Assembly: GCF_041734735.1 (NCBI RefSeq)
Contig: NC_134891.1
Location: 10,182,069 to 10,246,068, forward strand
DNA: 64,000 nucleotides
From: Babylonia areolata
Taxonomy: Eukaryota; Mollusca; Gastropoda; Neogastropoda; Buccinidae
Direction: 5' to 3'
Numbering within the stretch: the first letter of the stretch is position 1; every line of letters begins with the position of its first letter. This document shows, one piece after another, positions 24,684 to 36,575 of the stretch. Below the pieces are notes generated by a model. The model did no database searches, was not told the DNA's origin, and was given only the letters and a program-made list of their open reading frames with translations. Made by a program: the position numbers and the translations under genes.

Positions 24684-25360
24684 CTCAGCTGGAGCAACAT
24701 GTGGAACATGGCCCCTCTGAGGATCAGCTTCATCCCAAGATCTGTGTATGACCTTCCCTCGAATACAAACTTAGTGAAATGGGGGAAAGCATACAAACTT
24801 AGTGAAATGGGGGAAAGCAGATGACCCTGTGTGCCCACTCTGCCATGGCAAACAAACAGTGGAACATGTCCTCAGTTCATGCAAAGCAGCATTGAGCCAA
24901 GGACAGTACACATGGAGGCACAACCAAGTGCTAAAAGAAATCGCACACGTGGTGAACACTGTCCAAGGAGCATCAACCCCACCAGAGTACCGCTCGGCAG
25001 AAGGCAATAAGTCTGGCCAGGAACAGCATCCAAAGTTTCCAAAGCATGGAAACGTGGGCTGATTGATGGTGCTGAAGATTGGGAATGTACAGTTGATCTA
25101 CCAGAAGGGAAGAAACACCCAGAAATCATCAGCAAGAGCGGCATGAGACCTGACGTACTCCACTCCAAGGCAACGAAACAAGCGATTCTGATTGAGCTCT
25201 ACTGTGCCATACAAAAGCAGAACGGAAGAAGCCCACATCTACAAGACCGAGAAGTATGCTAGTCTAGCCAGCAGCCTGAGAGAATCTGGCTTCCCGGCCA
25301 AAGTCCTCGCCAAAGAGATTGGTGCAAGAGGGTCTCTTCTCTGAAGACCTTGTGCTGTCC
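24684..25360 (+). mobile_element. LINE remnant: C-terminal end of a non-LTR retrotransposon polyprotein
   Basis: Spread over more than one frame, the plus strand encodes pieces typical of a LINE C-terminus: MAPLRISFIPRSVYDLP, then a CCHC knuckle (CPLCHGKQTVEHVLSSC, C-x2-C-x7-H-x4-C) with KAALSQGQYTWRHNQVL. After a frame change come MRPDVLHSKATKQAILIEL (an RPD...E pattern like restriction-like endonuclease domains) and, in another frame, EEAHIYKTEKYASLASSL and FPAKVLAKEIGARGS. Frames are broken by indels, and no reverse-transcriptase core or 5' part is present. A 28-bp tandem duplication (24763-24790 and 24791-24818) lies just before the knuckle. I infer an old 5'-truncated insertion of an RLE-type element; the clade is uncertain. 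Confidence 0.75.
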
Positions 25361-25584
25361 AGCTCTCCCTAGAGTTTCTTATCTCTGGCAAGTTAACTGC
25401 CTATACAGTTCTGAAAGTGGTTTGGTCATTGTAAGAAACAGGGGTGACTGTAGTTGCAGCAAGCTGCTTGAGTGTAATACAAAGAATTTTTTTTTAAATT
25501 GTGGACAGCAACAGATTGGCAAAGGATGATAACAGTTTGACGGAGGGGGTTTGGGGGGAGGAAGAAGTACCAAAAGTCATCTGA

Positions 25585-25962
25585 TTATCACGACGGGTGC
25601 AATAGCCGAGTGGTTAAAGCGTTGGACTGTCAATCTGAGGGTCCCGGGTTCAAATCACGGTGACGGCGCCTGGTGGGTAAAGGGTGGAGATTTTTCCGAT
25701 CTCCCAGGTCAACATATGTGCAGACCTGCTAGTGCCTGAACCCCCTTCGTGTGTATATGCAAGCAGAAGATCAAATACGCACGTTAAAGATCCTGTAATC
25801 CATGTCAGAGTTCGGTGGGTTATGGAAACAAGAACATACCCAGCATGCACACCCCCGAAAAACGGAGTATGGCTGCCTACATGGCGGGGTAAAAATGGTC
25901 ATACACGTAAAAGCCCACTCGTGTGCATACGAGTGAACGCAGAAGAAGAAGAAGGTTATCAC
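25585..25962 (+). mobile_element. SINE A, full-length copy (tRNA-derived head, GAA tail)
   Basis: It has a tRNA-Leu-like head with A box (AATAGCCGAGTGGTTAAAGC) and B box (GGTTCAAATC), then a body shared with the other copies (GATCTCCCAGGTCAA; AAAGATCCTGTAATCCATGT; TGGCTGCCTACATGGCGGGG; AAAAGCCCACTCGTGT) and a (GAA)n tail. TTATCAC flanks it at 25585-25591 and 25956-25962, a likely short target-site duplication. The element itself spans 25592-25955 and is the most complete family member in the window. Confidence 0.88.
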
Positions 25963-26435
25963 AACTGTCACTTGATAGTGGCATGGTATCCATTCAAAAT
26001 GAGGAGAAAAGAAAAGGCACCTTCTCAGTGGAATTGTTTTTTCAAGCACAAGTTTCTGATACACTGTGGATAGAAATGTGTTTGTTTTTAAAAGGGCTTT
26101 ATGTTAGGTTGTCGATGAATGTCAGTGTTAACACTATTGTGGCTGTGAAGAAGAAAGCAAGACCAACTGTTTTAAAGGGGGCTGCAGTAATGAGTAAACA
26201 ATGACAAGGGAGGGTAGGGAATGTAAAAAAAGTGGCAGAATTTGGTATATACAGACAGATTTCTGTACATATTTTGTTGTTGTTTTAAAATGTAAATACT
26301 GATAAATAGTGGAAATATTTCAGATTGAAGCTTGTGTATAATTAAAAAAAAAAAAGAAAAAAAAAAAGAATGTGAAGTTTAGGGGTGTTGTATTTGATGT
26401 TTCAAGTTATTGATGTTATATTTTCTATATCATAG

Positions 26436-26441
26436 AATAAA
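26436..26441 (+). promoter_or_regulatory. Possible distal polyadenylation signal (AATAAA)
   Basis: AATAAA in AT-rich sequence with T/GT-rich sequence just after it, about 3.6 kb past the zinc-finger stop codon. It would imply a long 3' UTR containing the LINE piece and SINE; plausible but unproven. Confidence 0.3.
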
Positions 26442-29400
26442 TTACCTTTGTGTACCATATTTGTCTTTAAATTCTTATATGGTTGAAAAACTATGGTGGA
26501 TTGTATTTGTAAACAGATGCTTTGACTCCTGATCTTTGTGTTTTATATGTGCCTGTTGTACACATACCTATGTCATAATGTCCTGTTTACTTTTCACAAA
26601 TCCTATGGTGTAAGTATGCATGTCTTCTCCATGCTGTTAGTTGATTATGATGTGATGTCAATGTAACTGCTTAACATTTGTGTGTAGCTGCTATGTTTGG
26701 TGCACTTGTATGAACAAGAGACAATCCAGATATCCATTTGACATTGTGTACAATTGTGTGAGTTGACATGGATGAATTCCTGTCTCTCCCCACAGTGTTT
26801 TTGGGGAGTTGTTGCATGACAACATGTCTGTGTGTTTCTATTATTGTGTTTGTAGTGGAGGGAATTTGTAGTACTGGGGAATGACCGTGTTGTGAAGGCT
26901 TCTGAGTGATGATCTCTGCAGTGTCAGGTCTTTTTTCCCTTCTGTCTTTATCATTCTGTCTGCTTGTCTCCACGGTTCTTAAGCTGATCTGGTCATGGCT
27001 TTTGGGTACATCCATTGGCATCCCTACATGTAAGCCACATGTATTATTGTCACCTCCAGAATTGTACATCAGAGACCCAATGTCTGGGATTCCTGTATTC
27101 TGACATAGCAGACATGTCTCAAAGAGAGATTTACAGGTAATCAGGCTTTTGAACCATCTGTGCAGTAAGTGTAGGGAGGGAAATTTTCCTTACAGATCTG
27201 ACTTGACTGCATTTGAATGAGTAGATGTTGGCAGACAAGAAAGGTAAATGTGTGCACATATGCATCTATGGAAACGAAAGTGGATCATATTTTTCCAATG
27301 GTTACTGGACTGGAAACTTGTCTCCTTGTGGTGGTGATAAGATTTCAGTATGACTGATGATTCCTTTTTTCTTTCTTTTTTTATTTATTTATTTTAAAAA
27401 AAAATTTTTTTACAGGTCTATAATATCAAGATCTTTGCACATTCTGTTTGTTTAAAAAAAAATTGTTTTTTAAACTCGTGAAAAATTAGCTTGACAGTGA
27501 TCCACTTGGCAACACTGAGATTTGTTAACAGTGTGGAGATACATTTCTTCTTTGTCCTGGTTCTGTTGTCTTAACTTCACTTTTCATCTAGAGGTTTTTC
27601 ATTTTGAGCCTTCTTTTCTTCTTTTTTTTTTTTTTTTTTTTTTCCTTTCTCTAAGTAACATTTACGTAAGTTCATTTATCTATTGCTTTCAGACTTCAGT
27701 CGTTACTTTCAACAGTTGTACATTGTGTACTTCATTAAACTCGAGACTCAATTTAAAAGACAACACTGTCAGTTTAAAAAACAAAAAAACAATCTGTTTC
27801 TGTCACAACTTTGATCAATGAAATCTAATCCGTACTGCGTAAATCTCTATAAGAGTGGTATAAAATCACAGAGTGTTTTAAACGTAAATCTTCAACTTGA
27901 TTTTCATAAACTCAGGACTGCCTGTTTTAAAAAAACAACACTGCAGTTTTTAAAAACATCATTCTGGTCTCTGTCAGAACCATGATCGATGAAATCTAAT
28001 GCTTTTCAATGTTAAATCTTCGAGAGTGGTATAAAATCACAGTGTTTTTTTATGCAAATCTTCAACTTGATTTTCGGGGGATAACAGTGAAAGCAAAAGG
28101 TTGGAAAACAGGTAGATGTCATGATTTTAATTCCAGCTGACCTTCCAGTTCTTTCTGGAACATTCCTTGGATATTGATTATTATATGATGAATTTTGCAT
28201 TAAAAAGCAACAACAACAAAAACCACAGATTTTACACCACTCTCCAATAATTTGCCTTTCAGACACCTTGATCAGTATGTTTTGGCCAGGAACTACAGGA
28301 AGTGAAGAGCCGTTGAAATCTTGTAACATGGGATAGACCTGGTTATGATTCCATTTGGATGCGGTTGGGGGATGGTCCAGCAATTTCATTAATTGCTAGA
28401 TTCGTTTCTTTGGAGCTCAGGCTAGTGGACACACCAGAGATTTTGACCTTGAACCTTTAGGTCACAAAGTGAAGTAAATGGTATTTATATTTTGTACCTG
28501 TGTATCTTTCCTTCTACCAATTTTGCTGAAACTTCACATGCAAAGATAGGAAGGGACATTGACATGATGTACAAGCAAAATGTTTTTCTTCTGCCATTGT
28601 ACACGGGGATTTCCTATGTATTTTTGGACCAGTTGTGATGCTGTTCACACTGATGGGCACTCCTGGTAATGTCTTTTCATTGTGGTGACAGTCTTGATTA
28701 CACAGGATATTCTTCAATTCATGAGGCCTCAACATTCCAGGTTACATACACAGTATAGTTTTGCATGAAGGTCAAGATCACTTGGGTAGAGCTAGTAGGA
28801 AAATATGACTTGACGTCTGACAAATTGTCTCCACTGTTTCATGTTGGCTTTAGTTGGATGGTGCACCGTAAATCTATGTCTGCAGATCATCAAAGCTGTC
28901 AGAGTTTGCAAGATCAGGCCTAGCACCTGTGAGCACTATCTTCTGTTGTCATTGTCTGTATAAATTGTTACTTCTTCGTCAGAAGTCAAGTCTCTTCTCT
29001 CAAGCTGTTCCAGTATGGTCTTTGTCCATCCCACCTAAGTTGGATGTTGGTGAAAAGTTTTAATCATTTAGCAGTTCTTTTATTATTTAAGGTTGTTTTT
29101 AAGCTTTCCGTATTCATGTACCTTATCTCTTTTTTTATTTGAATTTGCATTTCCCCCCCATGATATTTGTTTTAAAGTGTTGTGTTGATATGATTATTTG
29201 TTTTTCACAGACAGGACTGTCCTCCAATCATGTTGTGTTTGAGTGTTCAAGCCAAGTTAACGACCAGTGGCCACATCATGCAGATACTATACATTGATCA
29301 AAACACCACCTCCATATAGCATTTTTAAGCTTTTACTTTTACAAATCGTGCTTTCAGGTGTAAACCGATTTATTTGATAGAAAAGTGTCTGTACAAGTTT

Positions 29401-32400
29401 TATACATGTATGCATGAGGGCTGTGTTCACTTGTGAGTGAGATCATGAATGTGTTCACACCTCAACATGCACTCACACGATTGTATATAGATTTACATAT
29501 AAGTTACATGCTGCGGCATATTTTGATTTGGGCAGGTTTTGGGGGGTTCGTTTTTTGTTTTGTTTTTTCTTTTTTTAGCATTTGTCTTGGGGAAAATGTT
29601 CAGTGTTACACTGAGATTGTTGCTGAAAATGGATGGTTTGAAGGGCATTTGTCAGAATTTGCATGGTGTCTCCAAGAGTTATACGTAACCTCTTTTCAGA
29701 ATGTGGTACGAAAAAATGTGGCTTCACATGTTTGAAATGGCCAATTCTCCAAAACAATAACAATCTTTGATTTTAGGAAGGGAGGAGTTATCAAAGGAGG
29801 AGGTTCTGATAGTGTGTGAGAAGAAAAAGAGAAGACTTCGTTCAGTATGGCCTGTGTGCCTGGGTGTGTGTGTGTGTGTGATGTGTCAGAGGTTTATTGT
29901 TAATCCAATAACTACTGCTTCTTTGTACTTTTGTTGTTTGCTTACTTGTGTATTTTTCTTTCCCACCCACCCCAACCATCCCTATTCTGTAAGGAGAAAA
30001 AAAAATGCTTGTGTTGACACTTGTAACGTGACTTGTTTGTTTTTGTGGCATATTACAACATGATTGTTTTTCACTAGGGAGGAAATAAAATTCTGTCATT
30101 TTCAATGCATGTGTGATGTGGTCATGTGTGACGATCAGGATGGAACAGAGTTTTTGTTACATAATGCTGTCCCATTCACAAATATGTATGAAAGTCAGAG
30201 TTTGTGCTGCTTAATTTTGGTATCAGAATCATGGTACATTTATTATCTCGTGTACAAAGTCATGTTGGAAAATCTGAAGAAAATTCCATCTGTCTCTTGC
30301 GTGTTCTTCACTGTCTTGCTCTAATTCTCGGTTGACCATCAGCTCGGTCTTTCCTGAACTAAGCCCACATAAATCATGAATTCTTAACTGTAATTGAGAA
30401 AACACTGACCAAAACATTTTTTTCCTTGAGAAAAAGACAGAAAAAAAACCAATGACAAGTCTGTTGCAGCGGTTTTATATGATGCTGGTAATTCTTTTCC
30501 CATTTTTCTCGGAAAAGTTTCTGAGACAGACTATAGAGTCAGTAACTGGTGAGAATTTTTACTTTAGATACAGATTATTTTGTTTTTCTGTCTTTGAAAC
30601 ATACATAGACATGCATAAACTGTTAAATGTGGTTTTGGGATAAACAACCAGATAGAAGGAAAAATGTGTGTAATGTCAACACAGGCTGATGTACAGAGGC
30701 ATATCTACAATACTGGCTCCTTGTTTGTCATATCTCAGGTGGACATTATGCCAGTCTCATAGCTCCACATTTAGGTCAGACTGCAAAATGAACCATTCTA
30801 TTTTTAGTTGATGCAGTTGCAATTTAGACCACATGTTTTAGCGTATCCAAACCTACAGTTTGGTGTGGTCACTCTGGGGAATCAGATGTGACTGCACAGT
30901 TCTCTCTGCTCCGTTTATGTGAAGGGGGAAAGCACTTCACTGTTTTCAAAATGAATGCATCATTTCAACAAAAATATCTTTTTTCCCCAATACTGTTTCT
31001 CCAATCTGGATCACACACTTGACAAAGAGATGCCAGTGTTTTTTTTGTCTAGATACAAGCTTCCCCTTCACCTAACCCACTTGTCACTTGCTTAGTAACT
31101 CTAATGACATTGTGAAGAACTGACCTCAGTCGCAGATGGAAGAGCACCACACTATATAAGAACTGTTGTCTCGTAAGTCTCTGGCCATTGAGAGAAGCCA
31201 GACATGTGTTCAGCTATAGAAGTAACAGTTCACAGTTGCATTCAGCTGATACAAACAATATCGGACTGATGAGAAAAAAAACTACAGTGGATGCAGCTGC
31301 TGAGTTGTTTGAACACTTTTTGTAAAGTAAATTCATGGCCTTGGGTCTTTGAAGTCTGGTTCAAATCCTCGCAGCATCCCAGTTGGTCCAGCCTCCCACA
31401 TTATGTGCAGATTTGCTTGCTTAAGTCTTTGTAGAACATAAGCAGATCGATCTCATGAATATGCATGTAAAAGATTCCACAGTATGTTGATGTTTCATAG
31501 AGTATGGAAATGGGAGCATGCCCACTATGCACCCATGCCTCTGAACCAAATGTCACTATGTGGCTGTCTGAATGTGGTTCTAGTTCTGCATTTCAAAATC
31601 CCACTTGCAGTTCTGAGTACTAAATTTGTCATTTAATTTATTGTTTTTGTCTATAGCAATTACAGTGTTTGGATTAATAGAAAAAACAAACTGATTAGGA
31701 AAAAAGCTTTCTCAAACCTATACTGATGTTCTCAGTGAAAGAATGCCGCCCTGTCCAAGAAGGTTGGTGATCATGACATTTCAACTTTTTAAAGTAATTG
31801 ATGCCCATGTAATAGACATGACATGGAAAGACAAGTGTTCATTGTATCAAGCCCTTTGGTTTATGAAGTTTATGGATTGAATGTTGGACAGCCCAAGTAT
31901 GGCCTCCATAGATTGCTGGACTAAACAGAATATGAACTGAGACAAAAGCTAGCAGACTGCAGTACTTGTTGGATTGTGATTTTTTGTGTGTGTGTGGATA
32001 GGAATTGGCAGAAGTTAACACATAGGTACACAAAGGATCCTTCAAATATTAAATGAGAGCTACTGTAAGCTTAGGTTTGCTTGGAGTTCTACCAAATAGA
32101 AGTATGTTCCAAAAGAATTACATGGTAAGTCTTTATTTGTTCAAATGAATGATGGGGTCGTATTTCTTTCAGGGTACCCTTCAGTAGAACTCTGATCAAA
32201 TGTGAACTTTCTGTAGCAAGCCTTGTTTAATCTTTTAATTCTGCCCTATGAGAGGGGCCACCTGAGAACTGCCAGTTGAGAATTGAGCATCCAAAAGGCA
32301 GGATTGCATAACTTTTGGTGTGTTTTTATATCCATATGAGTGTCCAGTGGGTTTAAGAAAAGGAACACGAAACTTGCACCGCTCTCAAACACACAAGGTA

Positions 32401-33420
32401 GTCACCTGAACAGCCAGGCAAAAAGTAGTCACACATGGTTAAACAGTGAATGTATAAGATGCCATCCTTGAAGAAGATGCCCCTATTTTTGGACACATGT
32501 CAGGAAATAAAGTAATTTTTATCATCAGCTGCTCCAAAGGTACACAGTTATTACACGCACATGAGTTCTTGTGTATGTTTTCAAAAGAAAGGAGCTGACA
32601 TCAGAGACACTGAATTTAACTTTCATTCCTGCAGCACAGTTTTCCAGTTTACAGGAATTTTACCCTTCATTCCTGGAGACCTGAAAACCGTGCAGCAGAG
32701 AATTCCCCCTTTCCTTCCAGCAGCCCCGAAAATCGGTTCTGGCAGTAAGCGCTTTGAACTTCATGCTGAGTCGTGTCATCAGCGCCTATCCGTGACTAGG
32801 TCACTTGCAGAGCAGTGTTTATGAGTGGAATGGATGCCAGACACCCCCCTCCCACTCCCTAGGCTGTGGGAAAGTGGACACCGCTACATTCTTGCCTCTG
32901 TGCAGTGTAGACACACGGACACAGAAAAATGGAACGTGTAGAAAATTCAGGACCAGTTTTATGACGAGTTTTAAAATGCTGTGTCAGATTTCGATCTGTT
33001 TAAACTGAATGATGAGGAGAGAATGCAGTTAGCTGCTGCTACAGAAGCACAGACAGTGGTTGATGAAAAATTCAAAAAGTCTCAGAAATCAGTACCTCTT
33101 TCATACGTTCTTTCTCTTCTCTAAATCCAGGAATGAAGGGAATATACCTGTGGTAGGAATCTTGGAACAAGGGGGAATAATAGTTCATAGAAAAATAGGA
33201 ATGAAAGAGTTAATGGTCTGAAACAATGGAGTGCGTGGATCATCTCGGAAGATTGTCACTTTACTTCATGAAAGTGATTTTTTTTTTTTAAACCACAAAA
33301 AACAACCACCAAAAACCCAGCAAACTACGGAAAATGTCTGCAACTACAAGCCTGATGGGGACCACACTCTTGAACACCCCAGCAGTCCACGACAAATTTA
33401 TGGCTGTTAGGTTTCCATGC
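26442..33420. other. Gene-poor stretch
   Basis: About 7 kb with no coding exon or RNA gene that I can support on either strand. It is AT-rich with homopolymer runs (for example T at 27622-27642). A decayed SINE-A-like piece may lie at about 31340-31570 (GAATATGCATGTAAAAGATTCC; GTGGCTGTCTGAATG). Short open stretches at 29433-29735 and 32561-32824 have no family signature. Confidence 0.5.
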
Positions 33421-33427
33421 AGGAGTG

Positions 33428-33674
33428 GTGTGAAGCGGTGGCTCAGTGGTTAGATGTCTACCTAGTAAGCAAGAGAATCTGAGCACACAGGTTCAAATCA
33501 CACACTCACCAGTATTTTCTCCTCCATGAGAATTTTAGTGGTAGCCTGCACACAAGTCATTCAGATAAGACAATAAACTGAGGTACCATGTGCTCTTAGC
33601 ACCCATAAAAGAACCCATGGCAATATAAGGTTTGCCCCTGGCAAACTTCAGTTTAAAAAAAAAAAAAAAAAAGA
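33428..33674 (+). mobile_element. SINE B copy with poly-A tail
   Basis: The tRNA-like head has A box (GTGGCTCAGTGGTTAGATG) and B box (AGGTTCAAATCACAC). The body contains GTCATTCAGATAAGACAATAAACTGAGGTACCATGTG and GAACCCATGGCAATA in segments, ending in an A run at 33655-33672. The body matches the copies at 34.0 and 56.7-57.3 kb. Confidence 0.75.
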
Positions 33675-34011
33675 TTGTCAGTTGCATTAAAATCAAAATG
33701 ACATTGTTACATACTTTTGACAATACTTCATGATAGCCATTTTGTTCACATTATTTTGACCATAAGATGTGCAAGCCTGAGTGGAGCACACACTACAAAC
33801 ACACTGGAAGTCCACAGTAAACAAATGTAAATTATGTTTCCATATGTGACACCCACCAGGGGATTGCTTGGCCTGCTGCTTAGCCATTTGAATTGTATTC
33901 AGTAGTGCCTGCTTGGATTCAACAAGCAAGACACTATTTCATGGACCCCCAACTGATTACCATGATTGTTTTGCCATGAAGCAAAACTGAGTGAGTAGCT
34001 CCACTGGAGTG

Positions 34012-34400
34012 GAGGAAGGTGGCAAAATGGTTAAGACGCTTATCTGCCAGTTCAGTGTCCACGGGGGTCTGGGTTTAAGTCCTTTTCTTGACCTCACCCC
34101 AAAGTTTGATTTTCCAATTAAACTAATGGTCAAGTCATTTTGATGAGATGATAAATCGAGGTCCAATGTGCAGCACACACTTGGCACACTGAAGAAGAAC
34201 CCATAGCAATAAATGAGTTACATGTTTATGGGGGTATGGGTTTAAGTCCTTTTCTTGAGCTCTCCCCCAAGTTTGATTTTCCAATCAACCTAAGGGTCTA
34301 GTCATTTTGATGAGACGATAAGTCGAGGTCCAATGTGCAGCACACATTTGGCACACTGAAAAAGAACCCATGGCAACAAATGAGTTACAAGTCCTTCAGC
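34012..34400 (+). mobile_element. SINE B copy with internally duplicated body
   Basis: The head (GGTGGCAAAATGGTTAAGACGC and GGGTTTAAGTCC) is followed by the body GTCATTTTGATGAGATGATAAATCGAGGTCC and CACACTTGGCACACTGAAGAAGAACCCATAGCAATAAA in parts. At about 34221 a second copy of the body starts (GGGTATGGGTTTAAGTCC onward) with the same order and few differences. The right half is therefore a tandem duplicate of the left without the head. Confidence 0.75.
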
Positions 34401-34479
34401 AAAATTCTTTAGAAGAAATCCACTCTAGTAGGTACACAAATTATCATAATATGCACTGATGGTCTGACAAGCATGTGGG

Positions 34480-34560
34480 ATAAATTCTGCTGGTCAGGCA
34501 TCGTCCAAGCAGATGTGGTGTTGTGCAAATGGATTTGTCCAAACACAGCGACACTTCTTT
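34480..34560 (-). mobile_element. SINE C fragment
   Basis: CTGCTGGTCAGGCATCGTCC, AAGCAGATGTGG and ATTTGTCCAAACACAGCGACAC match, in reverse, the family whose plus form is at 47.77 and 48.48 kb. It is diverged and partial. Confidence 0.6.
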
Positions 34561-34999
34561 GAGAAACTGAACACCACCACCTTCCGTCAACATTCCTCCA
34601 GCAGGACCTGTCAACACCACACTATTTGACTCTAACTTTAAATAAATATGGAAGGGCAGGGTGGGGGATAAGGGTTAGTGGGGAGGTTGAATCTGAAGTT
34701 ACTATGAGAACAGAACATGAAAAACCACAGAAAATAAGAATCGGTTCCATTTTTCTTTTTCTTTTTTTCTTTCTGAATTTGTAAGACAATGAATGAGGAT
34801 GATAAAGATGCTAATGGTTAGATCCATTTAGGTTTGAAATGATGTGACATAACTAAAGAAGAAACATAAAAACATTTACATATATGTGCAACCTGAATGT
34901 GTCTGCTTTTTTCAGTCGGGTATTAAAAGATAGAAACCAAAAGAAGACTATAATAAACTATTAACAAAATGTTGTAGGAGTAAAAAATGATTTGTATTA

Positions 35000-35242
35000 T
35001 TGATAATCTTTTGAGTCATAGCAGAATCGAATTTTTGTCCCAAAGTGCCCGTAGGATTGTCAGAACGTGCACACCTCCTACACCTATATTCATGGCATTA
35101 AAGGAAATCGATATCCGGTTCAGGTTCGTGTGCAACATCCGTAATTTCCTTGGTGTTCCGCAACCGCTCTGTGACGGAGTTGACTCTTGTGTTTGTTGTG
35201 CACATTTTACTTGGATTTCTTTGGGGATTGCCGGATTGATCC
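35000..35242 (+). promoter_or_regulatory. Possible first non-coding exon / promoter region of the ZNF706-like gene
   Basis: This stretch is richer in CpG than its surroundings (CCGGTTCAGGTTCG, CCGCAACCGCTCTGTGACGG) and ends in a good donor (GATCC|GTGAGTATT at 35243). The first coding exon of the ZNF706-like gene lies 5.6 kb downstream and has no obvious promoter of its own. Linking the two is inference only. Confidence 0.25.
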
Positions 35243-36019
35243 GTGAGTATTCAACGGTTTGTTTGTAAGATTGTCTCAACATTTATTCTGATGATAACAT
35301 GAGGAAATAATTATATGTAGATATGGACTTTTTTGGTTAAGATTCTGTCTTTCAAAATGTGTGGGATATTGAAAATTTGAAGTCAGTTGAGTTGGAAAAT
35401 CCTACAATCTTTATGGAATCGATACAAAGCATATCTGCCGTGTTTTTCGTTCTCTCATTTTTTCTCTCTGTCTTTCTTTTTTCGGATCCCCTCTAACTTC
35501 TGTCACATACTATTACATAGCGCGGCAGAATCCCCAGCCCTTTGTCAGTTTGTGTCGGGCTGCTTTTTCACTGTTCCAGCACCCTGCCACTTTCCGCTTG
35601 CTCACCCCGTATTTGCAAGCACGAAGCATCAAGCCCTTTCACGAAACATTGAAAAAATGCAAGAAGTGGAGCAAATGATAATTATGTATACTTACGTTGA
35701 CCAACAGGAAGTTGGAACTGGAACAAGTGGTATTGTTTAAAAACGAAAAAATAGAAGACATAATCAGTAAATAAATTCAGCAAAAAGAAAAAAAAAATCA
35801 TTTCAGAGAGGTATTATTGAGTGCCAATTTGTAGAGAAAAGGTTATGGTTAACTCAAATCACATGAAATGCTCACATAACTCAGTATACAGAAATAGAAC
35901 TGTATCATAAGAAAGAGCCAGATTATACAACTGACCATGAACACTTGAATTAGAGAAGGGATCACTTAATACATCTACAGGACCAAAACTTTTAAAAGGA
36001 GTAAGAATGAAAAATACTC

Positions 36020-36140
36020 CCAAAAATGAAGTATGGTTGCCTACATGACAGGTTAAAAAAAGTCAGTTATGCATGTAAAAACCTACTTGTTGTTGCACAG
36101 TACTATTATATGTAAACATGGAAATTGCAGACTATGAATG
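36020..36140 (+). mobile_element. SINE A 3' fragment (decayed)
   Basis: AAAATGAAGTATGGTTGCCTACATGACAGG and ATGCATGTAAAAACCTACTTG, read in pieces, match the family's 3' body. No tRNA head is present. Confidence 0.6.
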
Positions 36141-36178
36141 AAGAAGAAATGAAAAAATGATGTTTAAGTTTAACAAAT

Positions 36179-36575
36179 GGGCGCAATAGCCAAGTGGTTA
36201 TAACATTGGACTCAATCTGAGGCCAGGGTCCCGGGTAGAATCTTGGTAACTGCGCCTGGTGAGGTTTTTCTGATCTCCCAGGTCAAGATATGTGCAGGCC
36301 TGCCAGTACCTGAACCCCCTTTGTGTGTACACGTGAGCAGAAGATCAAATATGCATGTTAAAGATCCTGTAATCCATGTCAGTGTTTGGTGGGTTATGGA
36401 AACAACATATACCCAGCATGCACACCTCCCCCCGACGCCACGCCCCCCCCCCCCCCCCCCCCCCCCCTGAAAATAGAGTATGGCTGCCTACATGGCGGGG
36501 TAAAAATGGTCATTCAGGTAAAAGCCCACTTGTGTAAATATGAATGAACATGGGAATTGCTGCTAACAAACAAAG
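36179..36575 (+). mobile_element. SINE A copy interrupted by a C25 run
   Basis: Head GCGCAATAGCCAAGTGGTTA, B-box region GGTCCCGGGTAGAATC, and the body through AAAGATCCTGTAATCCATGT and TGGCTGCCTACATGGCGGGG to AAAAGCCCACTTGTGT. The stretch that reads CACACCCCCGAAAA in the 25.6-kb copy has become a C-rich tract with 25 consecutive C (36443-36467). It is older than the 25.6-kb copy, judging by divergence and loss of the GAA tail. Confidence 0.85.

Noticed and set aside
25592-25660. A tRNA-Leu gene
   Set aside because: The A and B boxes are present, but the sequence continues into a conserved SINE body with GAA tail and target-site repeats; no complete acceptor stem was found.
33428-33500. A second tRNA gene (head of SINE B)
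   Set aside because: Same reason: the body is shared with other copies and ends in poly-A.
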